Origin: Desemzia incerta
GTDB lineage: Bacteria; Bacillota; Bacilli; Lactobacillales; Carnobacteriaceae
NCBI RefSeq assembly: GCF_900115825.1
Contig: NZ_FOXW01000006.1
Span: 1 to 64,000, forward strand
Reading direction: 5' to 3'
DNA length: 64,000 nt
Position 1 is the first letter of the stretch; each line of letters starts with the position of its first letter. The notes under the pieces are model-generated. The model saw only the letters and a list, made by a program, of their open reading frames with translations. It searched no databases and was not told where the DNA came from. This document shows positions 52,084 to 60,668 of this stretch, piece by piece. The translations under genes and the position numbers were made by a program.

Positions 52084-53735
52084 TATTTTTCCACCTTTTC
52101 TGGTTTTACTGTTGAGTATAGAGCAAACGCTCCATCTAAATTTTTCACTTGGTAACCACTTTGTTTTAAGATCCGTTCTGCTATATAACTGCGCAACCCG
52201 CTGTGACAACTCACAATAAGAGGCTGGTCTTTAGGTAATTCTTCCATGCGGTCTCGCAAATTGTCTAAAGGAATATTTACCGCCCCCTTTAAGCGCCCGT
52301 TCGTTTCCAATTCTGTTGCGTTGCGAATATCCAATAATTGGTGCCCCGCAGCTTGTTTATCTTCCAATTCATACCATTGGACCGTCTCACTGATGCCTTC
52401 AATAATATTCAATGCTGCATAGCCAGCCATATTAACCGGATCTTTTGCAGAGCCGAATGGAGGAGCATACGTAAATTCTAATTCAGGCAGATCTTCCACG
52501 GTCATCCCAGCTTTGATCGCTGTTGCAAGGATATCGATGCGCTTGTCGACACCATCTTCTCCCACAGCTTGAGCACCATAGATTTTACCTGTTGTTGGAT
52601 GAAACAACAATTTCAATACGATCGTTTTTGCATCTGGGTAATAGCCTGCGTGGCTTTTCCCTTGGATATGAATGCTTTCATAGGTTTCGTTTGCTTGTTG
52701 CAGCTGCCGTTCGCTCAATCCTGTTGATGCAGCAGCAAGGTTAAACACTCGTACGATCGCTGTCCCAATGCTGCCTTTATTCTTGCGGTCTATTCCGCTG
52801 ATCACATCAGCTACTTGACGGCCTTGACGATTAGCAGGCGACGCCAAAGCAATCATCGTATCTTCTCCATTGATTTGCTGTTTAACCACAATCGCATCCC
52901 CAACAGCATAAATATCTTTTTGGCTGGTTTCATATTGTTCATTGACCAGTATACCACTGCGTATGCCGGTTTTAATAGAGGCAGTTTGTGCTAATGAAGT
53001 CTCAGGTTTAACGCCGACAGACATCAATGTGATGTCGCTTTCCAGCCGCTCGCCATTTTCCAGTACCACTACTTTTCCTTTTTCTTCAAATGACTCGGCT
53101 GCCAATCCTGTATACAGCTTGACTCCGTTTGCTGTCAATTCTTTAGTGACATAAGCTGCCATTTCTTCATCTAAAGGCGGCAAGACATGTGGTGCTTTTT
53201 CGATGATCGTTACTTCCAATCCGCGATGAACAAGACTTTCAGCCATCTCCAGCCCGATAAATCCAGCACCGATGACGACAGCTTTTTTAGGCTGTTCTTT
53301 CTCAATGAATGCTGAAATAGCATCTACATCAGGAACAGAACGCAATGTAAAGATATTCTCCGCTTCTTCTAACCCTTTTGTAGGAGGAACAAACGGTTTT
53401 GCTCCAGGAGAAAGGATCAACTTATCATAAGCCAGTGTGTATTCTTTTTCTGCAGTCCGGACGGTCACTTCTTTTTGGACAGCATTTATAGCTGTTGCTT
53501 CACTATTTGGCCGCACATCTAATTCAAAACGTGTCTGCAAGGAGTCCGGAGTTTGTACCAATAAGTCGCTGCGTTCTTCAATCTCGCCAGCCACATAATA
53601 AGGCAGACCACAATTGGCAAATGACACATAAGGGCCTTTTTCCAATACAATGATTTCAGCATTTTCATTCAAACGTCTTAAACGTGTAGCTGCAGACATG
53701 CCGCCTGCTACACCACCAATGATGACAATTCTCAT
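52083..53735 (-). CDS. CoA-disulfide/persulfide reductase with C-terminal rhodanese domain
   Basis: A 550-residue flavoprotein. The N-terminal FAD motif is VIIGGVAGGMSAATRLR and the redox cysteine C42 lies in FANCGLPYY, as in CoA-disulfide reductases. A second dinucleotide motif follows at VVIGAGFIGLEMAE (about residue 155). From about residue 465 a rhodanese domain follows with active-site cysteine about C510 in SCHSGLRS. The fused form is known as CoA-persulfide reductase; it reduces persulfides of CoA with NAD(P)H. It overlaps genes at both ends in the operon. Confidence 0.93.
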   Translation of the reverse strand: MRIVIIGGVAGGMSAATRLRRLNENAEIIVLEKGPYVSFANCGLPYYVAGEIEERSDLLVQTPDSLQTRFELDVRPNSEATAINAVQKEVTVRTAEKEYTLAYDKLILSPGAKPFVPPTKGLEEAENIFTLRSVPDVDAISAFIEKEQPKKAVVIGAGFIGLEMAESLVHRGLEVTIIEKAPHVLPPLDEEMAAYVTKELTANGVKLYTGLAAESFEEKGKVVVLENGERLESDITLMSVGVKPETSLAQTASIKTGIRSGILVNEQYETSQKDIYAVGDAIVVKQQINGEDTMIALASPANRQGRQVADVISGIDRKNKGSIGTAIVRVFNLAAASTGLSERQLQQANETYESIHIQGKSHAGYYPDAKTIVLKLLFHPTTGKIYGAQAVGEDGVDKRIDILATAIKAGMTVEDLPELEFTYAPPFGSAKDPVNMAGYAALNIIEGISETVQWYELEDKQAAGHQLLDIRNATELETNGRLKGAVNIPLDNLRDRMEELPKDQPLIVSCHSGLRSYIAERILKQSGYQVKNLDGAFALYSTVKPEKVEK

Positions 53736-54040
53736 TAATTTTTTCCTCCCTTTTTAACGCCTGTCCATGACATCATCCCACCGCGAACATTGACGACATC
53801 ATAACCTTGTTTTAATAAGACTTTTGTCGCTTGTTTGCTTCTCATTCCAGATTGGCAAACTACATATGTTTTACCAGATGGGGTATATTGAGCGACTTTT
53901 CCTAGAGGAACATTTTTAGCACCGGGAATATGTCCGCTTCTAAATTCATGTGGTTCTCTTACATCTATGATTTGCGGCTTCTCTGCTATTTTATTTTCTA
54001 AATCGTTTGTCGAAATAGTAGGTGTTTTTTTGAAAAACAT
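53735..54040 (-). CDS. Rhodanese-domain protein
   Basis: A 101-residue sulfurtransferase with active-site CQSGMRSK (catalytic cysteine about residue 61) and IDVREPHEFRSGHIPGAKN. Its N-terminal FFKKTPTISTND is not a signal peptide. It overlaps the reductase gene by one base and follows trxA by 21 bases. A second, different rhodanese (CHSGARSS) is in the same operon; the two may handle different carriers. Confidence 0.9.
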   Translation of the reverse strand: MFFKKTPTISTNDLENKIAEKPQIIDVREPHEFRSGHIPGAKNVPLGKVAQYTPSGKTYVVCQSGMRSKQATKVLLKQGYDVVNVRGGMMSWTGVKKGGKN

Positions 54041-54061
54041 GTCTTTCCTCCTCGTTTTTGT

Positions 54062-54382
54062 TTAGTTGGATGTTAATTTTTCTGCTAAATACTCGTGTAA
54101 CGCTTCCTTTGGTTGATACCCGACGATTTTTTCGACCGGCTGGCCGTCTTTGTATAAAACCATTGTAGGAATACTCATGATCCCTAATTGACCAGCAACC
54201 TCATTGTTTTCATCTATGTTTAATTTCGCAATTTTGATTTCAGGTGAAAATTCTTCTTCTAATTCTTCTAGTACTGGTCCCAACATTTTACAAGGACCGC
54301 ACCAAGGAGCCCAAAAATCTACTAAAGTGATACCTTGCTGCACCTCTGAAGCTAAAGTTGAATCTGTTACTTTTACTGTCAT
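54062..54382 (-). CDS. trxA: Thioredoxin
   Basis: A 106-residue thioredoxin with the WCGPC active site (cysteines about C28 and C31) and the cis-proline in MSIPTMVLYKDGQ. In this operon it would clear protein persulfides and recycle the rhodaneses. Its start lies one base after the yidD stop, so the two are coupled. A second general trxA is probably elsewhere in the genome, but that is not visible. Confidence 0.93.
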   Translation of the reverse strand: MTVKVTDSTLASEVQQGITLVDFWAPWCGPCKMLGPVLEELEEEFSPEIKIAKLNIDENNEVAGQLGIMSIPTMVLYKDGQPVEKIVGYQPKEALHEYLAEKLTSN

Positions 54383-54383
54383 A

Positions 54384-54647
54384 TTATCTTTCCTCTCTGT
54401 CTGCTTTTTGAGTGCCCGTTCTTTTTAATGAAAATATTTTCGGTACTGGATCATATCCGCCTTTTACAAAAGGATGACACCTTAAAATGCGTGATGTCGC
54501 CATCAAAGATCCTTTAACTGCTCCATGAATTTCAATCGCTTCAACCGCATAATGAGAACAAGTAGGATAGTAGCGGCAACTAGGTGAAAATAAAGGAGAA
54601 ATCCCTTTTTGATATCCCTTAATTCCTGTTAAAATTACTTTCTTCAT
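54384..54647 (-). CDS. yidD: YidD-family membrane-insertion efficiency factor
   Basis: An 87-residue YidD (haemolytic) family protein. [22 protein letters not shown] and [13 protein letters not shown] are diagnostic, including the three conserved cysteines, and GGYDPVP ends the domain. It normally assists YidC in placing membrane proteins and is encoded with rnpA and yidC. Here it is first in a persulfide operon. Its ribosome site GGGGG lies inside the second CstR-type operator. Confidence 0.93.
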   Translation of the reverse strand: MKKVILTGIKGYQKGISPLFSPSCRYYPTCSHYAVEAIEIHGAVKGSLMATSRILRCHPFVKGGYDPVPKIFSLKRTGTQKADREER

Positions 54648-54650
54648 TTT

Positions 54651-54699
54651 ATACCCCCTGTCGTATTTACATAATACCCCCTCAGGTATAATTTGTAAA
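54651..54699 (-). promoter_or_regulatory. Promoter and two CstR-type operators of the persulfide operon
   Basis: TTTACA, 17 bases, TATTAT on the minus strand (54671-54699). Operator 1, ATACCTGAGGGGGTAT (54674-54689), fills the spacer. Operator 2, ATACGACAGGGGGTAT (54651-54666), covers the yidD ribosome site. G-runs flanked by ATAC/GTAT match CsoR/CstR operators. Confidence 0.85.
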
Positions 54700-54827
54700 G
54701 ATTTTTTTTATTAAAAGTCTTTTATTTAACATAAAATAACTAATTATAATAAAAATGTTGTTTTGTGTTGATTTAATTTAACAAGATGGTAAGATAAATG
54801 CAGAAGAAAGTTCTTGGGGGTGTTTTA

Positions 54828-55622
54828 TTGAATCAATTAAAGAGGCAAGAAATGATTTTTGATTTGCTGAAAGTAAATGGTGAAGTATCTTCAACTGAAT
54901 TGGCCGCTGAACTAAGCGTCTCAACGATGACAATCAACCGTGATTTAAAAGAAATCTCCACATGGGGAAATGTTCAACTTGTTCATGGCGGAGCTGTTTA
55001 TCGAGGTGAGCAAGTTGTCGAAAATCCTATTTCTATCAAAGAAGAAGTCAGTGTCCAAGAGAAAAGACAAATCGGAAAGTTCTGCAGAAACTTGGTCAAG
55101 CCTGGAAGTACGGTATTTATTGAAACGGGTACAACGGCTTTAGCTGTAGCCAGAGAGGTTTTTAATATTGAAGGATGCCGATTTTATACTAACTCGCTAT
55201 TGGTCTTGAATTCTTTGTCTCAGTATGAGGGGATCGATTTGCATGCCGTTCCTGGAAAGTACCGTGAATTGTCTAAAGGTTTTTTAGGGTTGGAAACAGC
55301 TGATTTCATCAGACAATTCAACTTCGATATCGCTTTTCTCGGCGCTGAAGGAATCAGTGCAGAAGATGGCATCACTCTTTTGAATGAAGAAGATGCTTTT
55401 ACGAAAAAGGCTGTAATGGATCAATCGAAAAAAACAATCTTAGTCGCAGATCACAAGAAATTCGATCTTTCTTATTTTTATAAGATCGGCAATGCGGAAG
55501 ATTTTGATTTGATCGTAACGGATTTAGAACCGCAACAACAAACTTTTAAAGAACTAGAATCTTTAACCACTATCTTATCAACCAAACAGGGGGAAACTAA
55601 TCATGACCATCAACTTAAATGA
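54828..55622 (+). CDS. DeoR-family regulator
   Basis: A 264-residue DeoR protein. The HTH at residues 1-55 contains LKVNGEVSSTELAAELSVST and M-T-I-N-R-D-L; the sugar-phosphate-isomerase-like domain follows with IETGTTALAVAREV and FLGAEGIS. TTG 54828 is chosen because GGGGGTG precedes it; an ATG 30 bases upstream has only a weak site. Its 3' end overlaps the M24-fold gene by 20 bases, so it most likely regulates that gene and its own transcription. Confidence 0.85.
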   Translation: MNQLKRQEMIFDLLKVNGEVSSTELAAELSVSTMTINRDLKEISTWGNVQLVHGGAVYRGEQVVENPISIKEEVSVQEKRQIGKFCRNLVKPGSTVFIETGTTALAVAREVFNIEGCRFYTNSLLVLNSLSQYEGIDLHAVPGKYRELSKGFLGLETADFIRQFNFDIAFLGAEGISAEDGITLLNEEDAFTKKAVMDQSKKTILVADHKKFDLSYFYKIGNAEDFDLIVTDLEPQQQTFKELESLTTILSTKQGETNHDHQLK

Positions 55623-56988
55623 AGTCGCTTTACCTACTATCCACACGAATCTTGAATCCGTCATTTTATCAAATGAGACAATGACTGCTCGAAAAGAAAA
55701 CTTTTTAGCGAAAATGAAACAACAATCTATTGATACGGCAATCATTTATGCCGACCGCGAACATGGCGCCAACTTTGAATACCTTACCGGGTTTATCCCC
55801 CGTTTTGAAGAAGCTTGTTTAGTCATCCACTCCAATGGAGACAGCTATTTGATGCTTGGAAACGAAAACTTAAAATTAGCTGCACACTCTCGCATTCCGG
55901 CAAAAGCTGTTCACGTCCCTTACTTTTCTTTGCCGAATCAACCGATGACTGGCGAAAAAACTCTTGCAGATCATTTCAAAGAGTGTCACATTTCTCCTGA
56001 TGCAACTATAGGCGTTATCGGCTGGAAACTGTTCACTTCTTCTCACTATGATAACGGCGGATTATTCGATTTGCCGTTCTACGTTGTAGACAGTTTGATT
56101 CAATATGTTTCAGATCGCAAACATTTGCAAAACTTTGCTTCAGCTTTGATTTCTCCAGAAGGCGGTTTGCGCACGACGCATAATGCCAATGAAATCGCTC
56201 ATTTTGAGTACGGAGCTACCTTGGCTGGAAAAGGGATGTTCGAAGCCATCCAAGCTGTAGAAGTCGGCAAAACAGAAAAAGAAATCGGAGCTTTTCTTGC
56301 TCAAGAAGGTCAGCCAAATACTGTAACCACTATCAGTGCAGCCGGTCAGCGCTTTACACACGCGACTCTGTATCCAAGAGACAATAAAGCTTCGTTAGGC
56401 GACAATTATTCTATGACCGTCGGCTACAAAGGCGGATTGAGCAGTCGAGCTGGATTCGTGGCAGCATCTAAAGATGATCTGCCTGAAAATCAATCGGACT
56501 ACTTGGAAAAAGTCGGTATTCCTTACTTTACTGCTTACACGGCTTGGTTAGAAAACATCAAAGTCGGTACTGTGGGAGACGAATTTTATTCTATGATCCA
56601 AGAAGTCTTTCCGTCTGATGTTTACGGGTGGACACTGAATCCAGGCCACTACACCGGAGACGATGAATGGATGTCATCACCATTCTTCAAAGGCTCTAAC
56701 GCTGTAGTGAAAAGCGGGCAAATGTTCCAAGTCGACATCATACCGAGCGTTCCAGGCTATTCAGGCGCAAGTTGCGAAGAACCTGTTGCTATTGCAGATG
56801 AAGCTTTGCAAGCCGAATTGAAAGAAAGCTACCCTGAGGTATGGAACCGAATTGAAACGAGACGAAACTACATCAAGAATGTCATCAAGATCGATTTGTC
56901 TGATGACGTGTTGCCTTTGAGCGATACAGTGGCTTTCTACACGCCGTTTTTCCTGAACAAAACGTTGGCGTATACAAAAGAAGGATAA
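55603..56988 (+). CDS. M24/creatinase-fold protein with altered metal ligands
   Basis: A 461-residue pita-bread-fold protein. A creatinase-like N-terminal domain (FLAKMKQQSIDTAIIYADRE) precedes the M24 core with ISAAGQRFTHATLY, NPGHYTG and SGASCEEPVAI. By eye the two aspartates of aminopeptidase P-type enzymes are missing (MTVGYKG and LSSRAG where D-x-G and D-x-T-R are expected); the histidine of GHYTG and a glutamate are kept. It may be a non-metallo, creatinase-like hydrolase. It overlaps the DeoR gene and is followed by a terminator. Confidence 0.75.
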   Translation: MTINLNEVALPTIHTNLESVILSNETMTARKENFLAKMKQQSIDTAIIYADREHGANFEYLTGFIPRFEEACLVIHSNGDSYLMLGNENLKLAAHSRIPAKAVHVPYFSLPNQPMTGEKTLADHFKECHISPDATIGVIGWKLFTSSHYDNGGLFDLPFYVVDSLIQYVSDRKHLQNFASALISPEGGLRTTHNANEIAHFEYGATLAGKGMFEAIQAVEVGKTEKEIGAFLAQEGQPNTVTTISAAGQRFTHATLYPRDNKASLGDNYSMTVGYKGGLSSRAGFVAASKDDLPENQSDYLEKVGIPYFTAYTAWLENIKVGTVGDEFYSMIQEVFPSDVYGWTLNPGHYTGDDEWMSSPFFKGSNAVVKSGQMFQVDIIPSVPGYSGASCEEPVAIADEALQAELKESYPEVWNRIETRRNYIKNVIKIDLSDDVLPLSDTVAFYTPFFLNKTLAYTKEG

Positions 56989-57009
56989 TCAAATTGAGAA
57001 GAATATTAG

Positions 57010-57046
57010 AAAAAGCACATTGAGCGTGAACTCAATGTGCTTTTTT
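57010..57046 (+). terminator. Terminator of the DeoR/M24 operon
   Basis: AAAAGCACATTGAG pairs with CTCAATGTGCTTTT, followed by TT and T-rich sequence. Confidence 0.87.
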
Positions 57047-57106
57047 GTCTAGTCGATTTTGTGTTGGTTCTATACGACAATTTGTTGTTATATTTGCCTT
57101 GGCTTG

Positions 57107-57475
57107 TTTAGTAGACCTCTTCTACTGCACATCTTGGCACCAGATTTGCTTCAACTTATCAAGTAGAACACCTCTACTTCATATCTTGGCACCAGATTTG
57201 CTTCAACTTATCAAGTAGAACACTTCTACTTCACATCTTGGCACTAGATTTGCTTCAACTTATCAAGTAGAACACCTCTACTGCATATCTTGGCACCAGA
57301 TTTACCTCAACTTATCAAGTAGAACCCTTCTACTTCACATATTGGCACTAGATTTGCCTCAACTTATCAAATAGAACACTTCTACTTCACATATTGACTC
57401 TAGATTTGCCTCAAATTATCAAGTAGAACACCTCTACTGCATATCTTGGCACTAGATTCACACCAGTTGCATCCA
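57107..57475 (+). repeat. Tandem array of a 52-bp repeat, seven units
   Basis: Units begin near 57107, 57159, 57211, 57263, 57315, 57367 and 57419, exactly 52 bases apart. Each reads AAGTAGAACACC, TCTACTTCATATC, TTGGCACCAGATTTGC and TTCAACTTATC with few changes. AAGTAGA and TCTACTT form a seven-base hairpin with a five-base loop in several units. The outermost units are more diverged. Fifty-two is not a multiple of three, and no long ORF crosses it. Confidence 0.88.
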
Positions 57476-57532
57476 ATAATATCGATGTCTTCTGGATTTC
57501 TGTTATACTAAAAATAAAAAGAGGTGGTTTCA

Positions 57533-57964
57533 ATGGAAGCAGTAGAATTTGATTTTGTGGTAAAAGATAGTTTACAAGCCTTGGAGCTGTATGAGAAGAT
57601 TTTCCCCGTTCAACGTGTGGAAGTGACCGATTTTAAGACCGGAGCAAATGAAGTAGTCTTCAACATTTTTGGTACCCGTTTCCACATGCTGGATGAAAAT
57701 CCGGAATATTACTTGGTCGCTCCTGTAAAAGGACATCCGCAATCTTTTTGGTTCAATGTTATGGTAAATGACATTGAGAAAACGTATCAATCAGCCATGG
57801 AGAATGGTTGTACAGAAATTCAAGGCATCACGCGTATGGAAGAATTCGGTATTTCAAATGCACAATTTTTAGATCCTTTTGGATACGTCTGGATGCTGCA
57901 TGAAATTCATCGTGAAGTCAGCTTTGAAGACCGAATGGACATTTTAAAAGAAGAATTTGAATAA
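57533..57964 (+). CDS. VOC-family (PhnB-like) protein
   Basis: A 143-residue vicinal-oxygen-chelate fold protein. The start MEAVEFDFVVKDSLQALELYEKIFP, the G-T-R-F-H-M-L-D segment and LDPFGYVWMLHEIHREV match PhnB-type members. The fold holds a metal in many cases; here the ligands are not obvious. Start ATG 57533 follows GAGGTGG. It is monocistronic, just after the tandem repeat and before a terminator. Confidence 0.8.
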   Translation: MEAVEFDFVVKDSLQALELYEKIFPVQRVEVTDFKTGANEVVFNIFGTRFHMLDENPEYYLVAPVKGHPQSFWFNVMVNDIEKTYQSAMENGCTEIQGITRMEEFGISNAQFLDPFGYVWMLHEIHREVSFEDRMDILKEEFE

Positions 57965-57972
57965 TATACAGC

Positions 57973-58010
57973 AAAAAGGAGGACCGATATGTTATCGGTC
58001 CTCCTTTTTA
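57973..58010. terminator. Bidirectional terminator
   Basis: AAAAAGGAGGACCGAT pairs with ATCGGTCCTCCTTTTT between convergent genes. Confidence 0.88.
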
Positions 58011-58015
58011 TTAGT

Positions 58016-58957
58016 TTATTTAGTTTCTATTGGATGCGTTTTTCCATACAATTTCCGAACCAATATAGGTGTTACGACAATCGTAATGATGGCTAAAGTA
58101 ACGATTTGAGTTGTTGCACTTGTCACATAAGGTGCTACTCCAGGATTCACTTGAGCAATGATCGCAGGAAACGATGCGGACACACCTGCTACTGCATTCA
58201 TAGATAAAGCAGGTACTCCGTCGTTTTTAAGCAATTTTTGATCGACTAAAACGATTGGACTCATCAACAAGTAAAAAACAACCACAAGAATGATACCGTA
58301 GACTCCTGATTGCAGTCCTTCAATCAAGTTCATGCCTTGACCAATATTCCACCCCAATAACGGAAGAAGTACTGTGATCCCAGTTCCAAATATTTTCGAG
58401 AAATCTTTATCCAAATTCCCTAATATCATACCTAAAATAAGAGGAAGAATCGTCGAGATGATTGGCATCCAATCAATCTCGCCTTGACCAGATATCGCAT
58501 AAATAAACATCGGCACAGCTGGGATCCCGAACAATCCTACTAAACCAATAGCAGCTTTGTCCACATCATCACCAAAATCGTTAGCCAATGAAACATATAA
58601 AGCTGGGTTCATACTGCACATAGCCACTACAAAAGCCAAGGCACTAATACCAAATATGCCTTCTTGCCCAAATAAAGAAATAAACAATAAACCAAATCCA
58701 ACTGTTAAAATAAATTTCACGACTAACAATACACCATGACGTTTGAACAACTTGCCTAACGTTTTGACGTTAATACCAATTCCAGAACAAAAACAAATCA
58801 GACCTATAATGAAACTTGTCCCGCTTCCTCCTAGAAAAGCATTTGTGATTCCGCCAATTCCGCTAAATAAATTCGGCCATATCGTGTAAAACACCGCACT
58901 CAGCAACATGGGAATTAAAAACGTTCCTGCTGGAATTCTATTCATAAATTTAACCAT
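58016..58957 (-). CDS. kdgT: 2-Keto-3-deoxygluconate permease-type transporter
   Basis: A 313-residue membrane protein of the KdgT family with about ten spans. MVKFMNRIPAGTFLIPMLLS is a family opening, as are the CSMNPALYVSLANDFGD and NPGVAPYVTSATTQIV segments. It takes up 2-keto-3-deoxygluconate or a related acid sugar. Start MVKF follows AGTAGGAG. No kdgK or kdgA gene is in the window. It follows a small ORF of unknown role. Confidence 0.85.
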   Translation of the reverse strand: MVKFMNRIPAGTFLIPMLLSAVFYTIWPNLFSGIGGITNAFLGGSGTSFIIGLICFCSGIGINVKTLGKLFKRHGVLLVVKFILTVGFGLLFISLFGQEGIFGISALAFVVAMCSMNPALYVSLANDFGDDVDKAAIGLVGLFGIPAVPMFIYAISGQGEIDWMPIISTILPLILGMILGNLDKDFSKIFGTGITVLLPLLGWNIGQGMNLIEGLQSGVYGIILVVVFYLLMSPIVLVDQKLLKNDGVPALSMNAVAGVSASFPAIIAQVNPGVAPYVTSATTQIVTLAIITIVVTPILVRKLYGKTHPIETK

Positions 58958-58971
58958 ACATTCTCCTACTT

Positions 58972-59256
58972 TCACTTTTTTAAACGCTGTCTATTGTTAT
59001 TCAGCTTCAAAGAATCCGTGTTGATTAGATGGCAGATCAACATCAACCAATCTTTTAGAAACCGATAAACAAAACGTATCTGTTTAACTGACAGCTGTTT
59101 GTAAAATGTCATTAGCAACGAAATCATTTCTCCAAAACCAGCTAGTAACATTTCAATACTTCTTCTATTGTCAGCTACTTCACGAATTTTTTCAAGGCTA
59201 ATTCCTTCATTTAAAGCAATTACCTCTTTTCTTCTCATTGTTAACGGTTCATTCAA
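58972..59256 (-). CDS. Small ORF before kdgT, unknown
   Basis: A 94-codon reading (MNEPLTMRRKEVIALNEG) ends 14 bases before the kdgT start. It has one hydrophobic stretch near residues 38-75 and a basic tail, but no family I recognise. A ribosome site for its own start is weak. It may be a small co-expressed protein, a truncated regulator, or chance. No alternative gene fits this stretch. Confidence 0.35.
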   Translation of the reverse strand: MNEPLTMRRKEVIALNEGISLEKIREVADNRRSIEMLLAGFGEMISLLMTFYKQLSVKQIRFVYRFLKDWLMLICHLINTDSLKLNNNRQRLKK

Positions 59257-59527
59257 ATCATTTTCAAAGGATTAATCCTTTAATTCATTTTATGAAAGTT
59301 ATATGACATTTTTTAAAAAAAGACCTTACCTGTACACAAGTTTCTTTATTCACAATCAATTATGTGTTAAGATATCATTGTATTAGAGAGATAAAGAACT
59401 GTTTTATCCTTAAAAAACCCTTTCTTTGTCTATCTTTAAGCTCAAAACTGAGCATTAAGGCCCCTCTATCATACATAGCTTATACTCGGATAATTTTTTC
59501 AAAGTTGATTTGGAAGGAGCAGATGGA

Positions 59528-59914
59528 ATGAAGCGAATGCTATTATTAGCGATAGGTTTGATATCTTTTGGATTTGGCTCAATCGGGGTACTTCTTCCAG
59601 TTTTGCCAACAACACCCTTTTTGTTGTTGAGTGCTTATTGTTTTGCTAGAAGCTCAAAACGATTTGACATTTGGCTTAAGCAAACTAAACTTTATCAAAT
59701 CTATATTGCCGACTATATGGAAAGTCGGATGATCCCTACAAAGCGCAAATGGAAGATTTTGCTCAACATTTATTTGATGATGAGCTTTTCTATTTATTTT
59801 GCACCTTTACTCCCAGTAAAAGTAGGATTGACGATTCTAACCGCCGGCATCACTTTTTATTTATTTGCGGTTATTCCAAGTCCTCCAGAAAAAAAATCCA
59901 GTTTTAGAGTATAA
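59528..59914 (+). CDS. YbaN/DUF454-family membrane protein
   Basis: A 128-residue membrane protein of the DUF454 family. FGSIGVLLPVLPTTPFLLLS and the C-F-A-R-S-S-K-R-F segment are diagnostic. Its three to four spans are about residues 5-40 and 80-120. Function is unknown; homologues are near haem or efflux genes in some species. Start ATG 59528 follows GGAAGGAG. The 270-base gap upstream carries no clear further element. Confidence 0.85.
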   Translation: MKRMLLLAIGLISFGFGSIGVLLPVLPTTPFLLLSAYCFARSSKRFDIWLKQTKLYQIYIADYMESRMIPTKRKWKILLNIYLMMSFSIYFAPLLPVKVGLTILTAGITFYLFAVIPSPPEKKSSFRV

Positions 59915-59916
59915 GC

Positions 59917-59960
59917 AAAAAACCACGCATCAGACTGAATCCGTCTGATGCGTGGTTTTT
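59917..59960. terminator. Bidirectional terminator
   Basis: AAAAAACCACGCATCAGAC pairs with GTCTGATGCGTGGTTTTT between convergent genes. Confidence 0.88.
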
Positions 59961-59965
59961 ATCGA

Positions 59966-60667
59966 TTAAGCTTCTAATCGTGCAACTTTTCTTGTCATAG
60001 TGACTGTCACTAAAAGACTGATGACCAATAAAAACAGCGAGGTTACTATCACAATACCTTGTCCGCCAGCCATCACTAAGTTGCTGAGGATACTGCAAAA
60101 TACAACTGCGGCTACGATAGCTAAAGGCAATGACTTTTTCCACCAGCCGATCGTTAAGGAAATCAAGCTTACGCTGCTGACCAAAACTCCAGCGATCACT
60201 AGGAGCGGCAATTGGCTGATGAGTTGGCTAAAGGACAACGTATCTTGAACCAACGGAAAAATAGATTCAGAAATAAAGAACAATCCATTGGTTAGAAAGA
60301 GCCCGATAAAAACACCTAGTCCCGAGAACACGACGCAAAAAATGATTTTAGCGAATAAGATTTTCTTTCTGGACACTGGATAACTCAATGTCAGATAAAT
60401 ATAGTTGTCGTTGTACGACTCCATGATCACTTTTCCTAGCAGTGCGGTCCCTAAACATGCAAACCCAGCTACATTGACAATGAAAGATGTGAAATATAAA
60501 AACTCATACGTCATCATTTCAGAGTCGGCTGCGGAGAAACTCGGATCTATTTTAGGAGCATAGGCCATCAGTTCTACCATTGCTAAAGCTGCTACCGGAA
60601 TAATGACGGCTGCTAAGAAATAAGGGCTGAGGGCTATTTTTTTCATTTCTAGTTTGATTAAATTCAT
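59966..60667 (-). CDS. ABC-2-type transporter permease
   Basis: A 233-residue membrane protein with six spans and an N-terminal MNLIKLEMKKIALSPYFL opening as in ABC-2 permeases. L-S-Y-P-V-S-R-K-K-I at about residue 95 matches the usual loop. It starts one base after the ATPase gene stop. The pair probably exports a peptide, drug or lipid; the regulator upstream suggests a small toxic molecule. Substrate is not shown. Confidence 0.85.
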   Translation of the reverse strand: MNLIKLEMKKIALSPYFLAAVIIPVAALAMVELMAYAPKIDPSFSAADSEMMTYEFLYFTSFIVNVAGFACLGTALLGKVIMESYNDNYIYLTLSYPVSRKKILFAKIIFCVVFSGLGVFIGLFLTNGLFFISESIFPLVQDTLSFSQLISQLPLLVIAGVLVSSVSLISLTIGWWKKSLPLAIVAAVVFCSILSNLVMAGGQGIVIVTSLFLLVISLLVTVTMTRKVARLEA

Positions 60668-60668
60668 G

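Noticed and set aside
57107-57475. Tandem repeats as a CRISPR array
   Set aside because: The full 52-base unit is repeated, with no unique spacers, and no cas genes are near.
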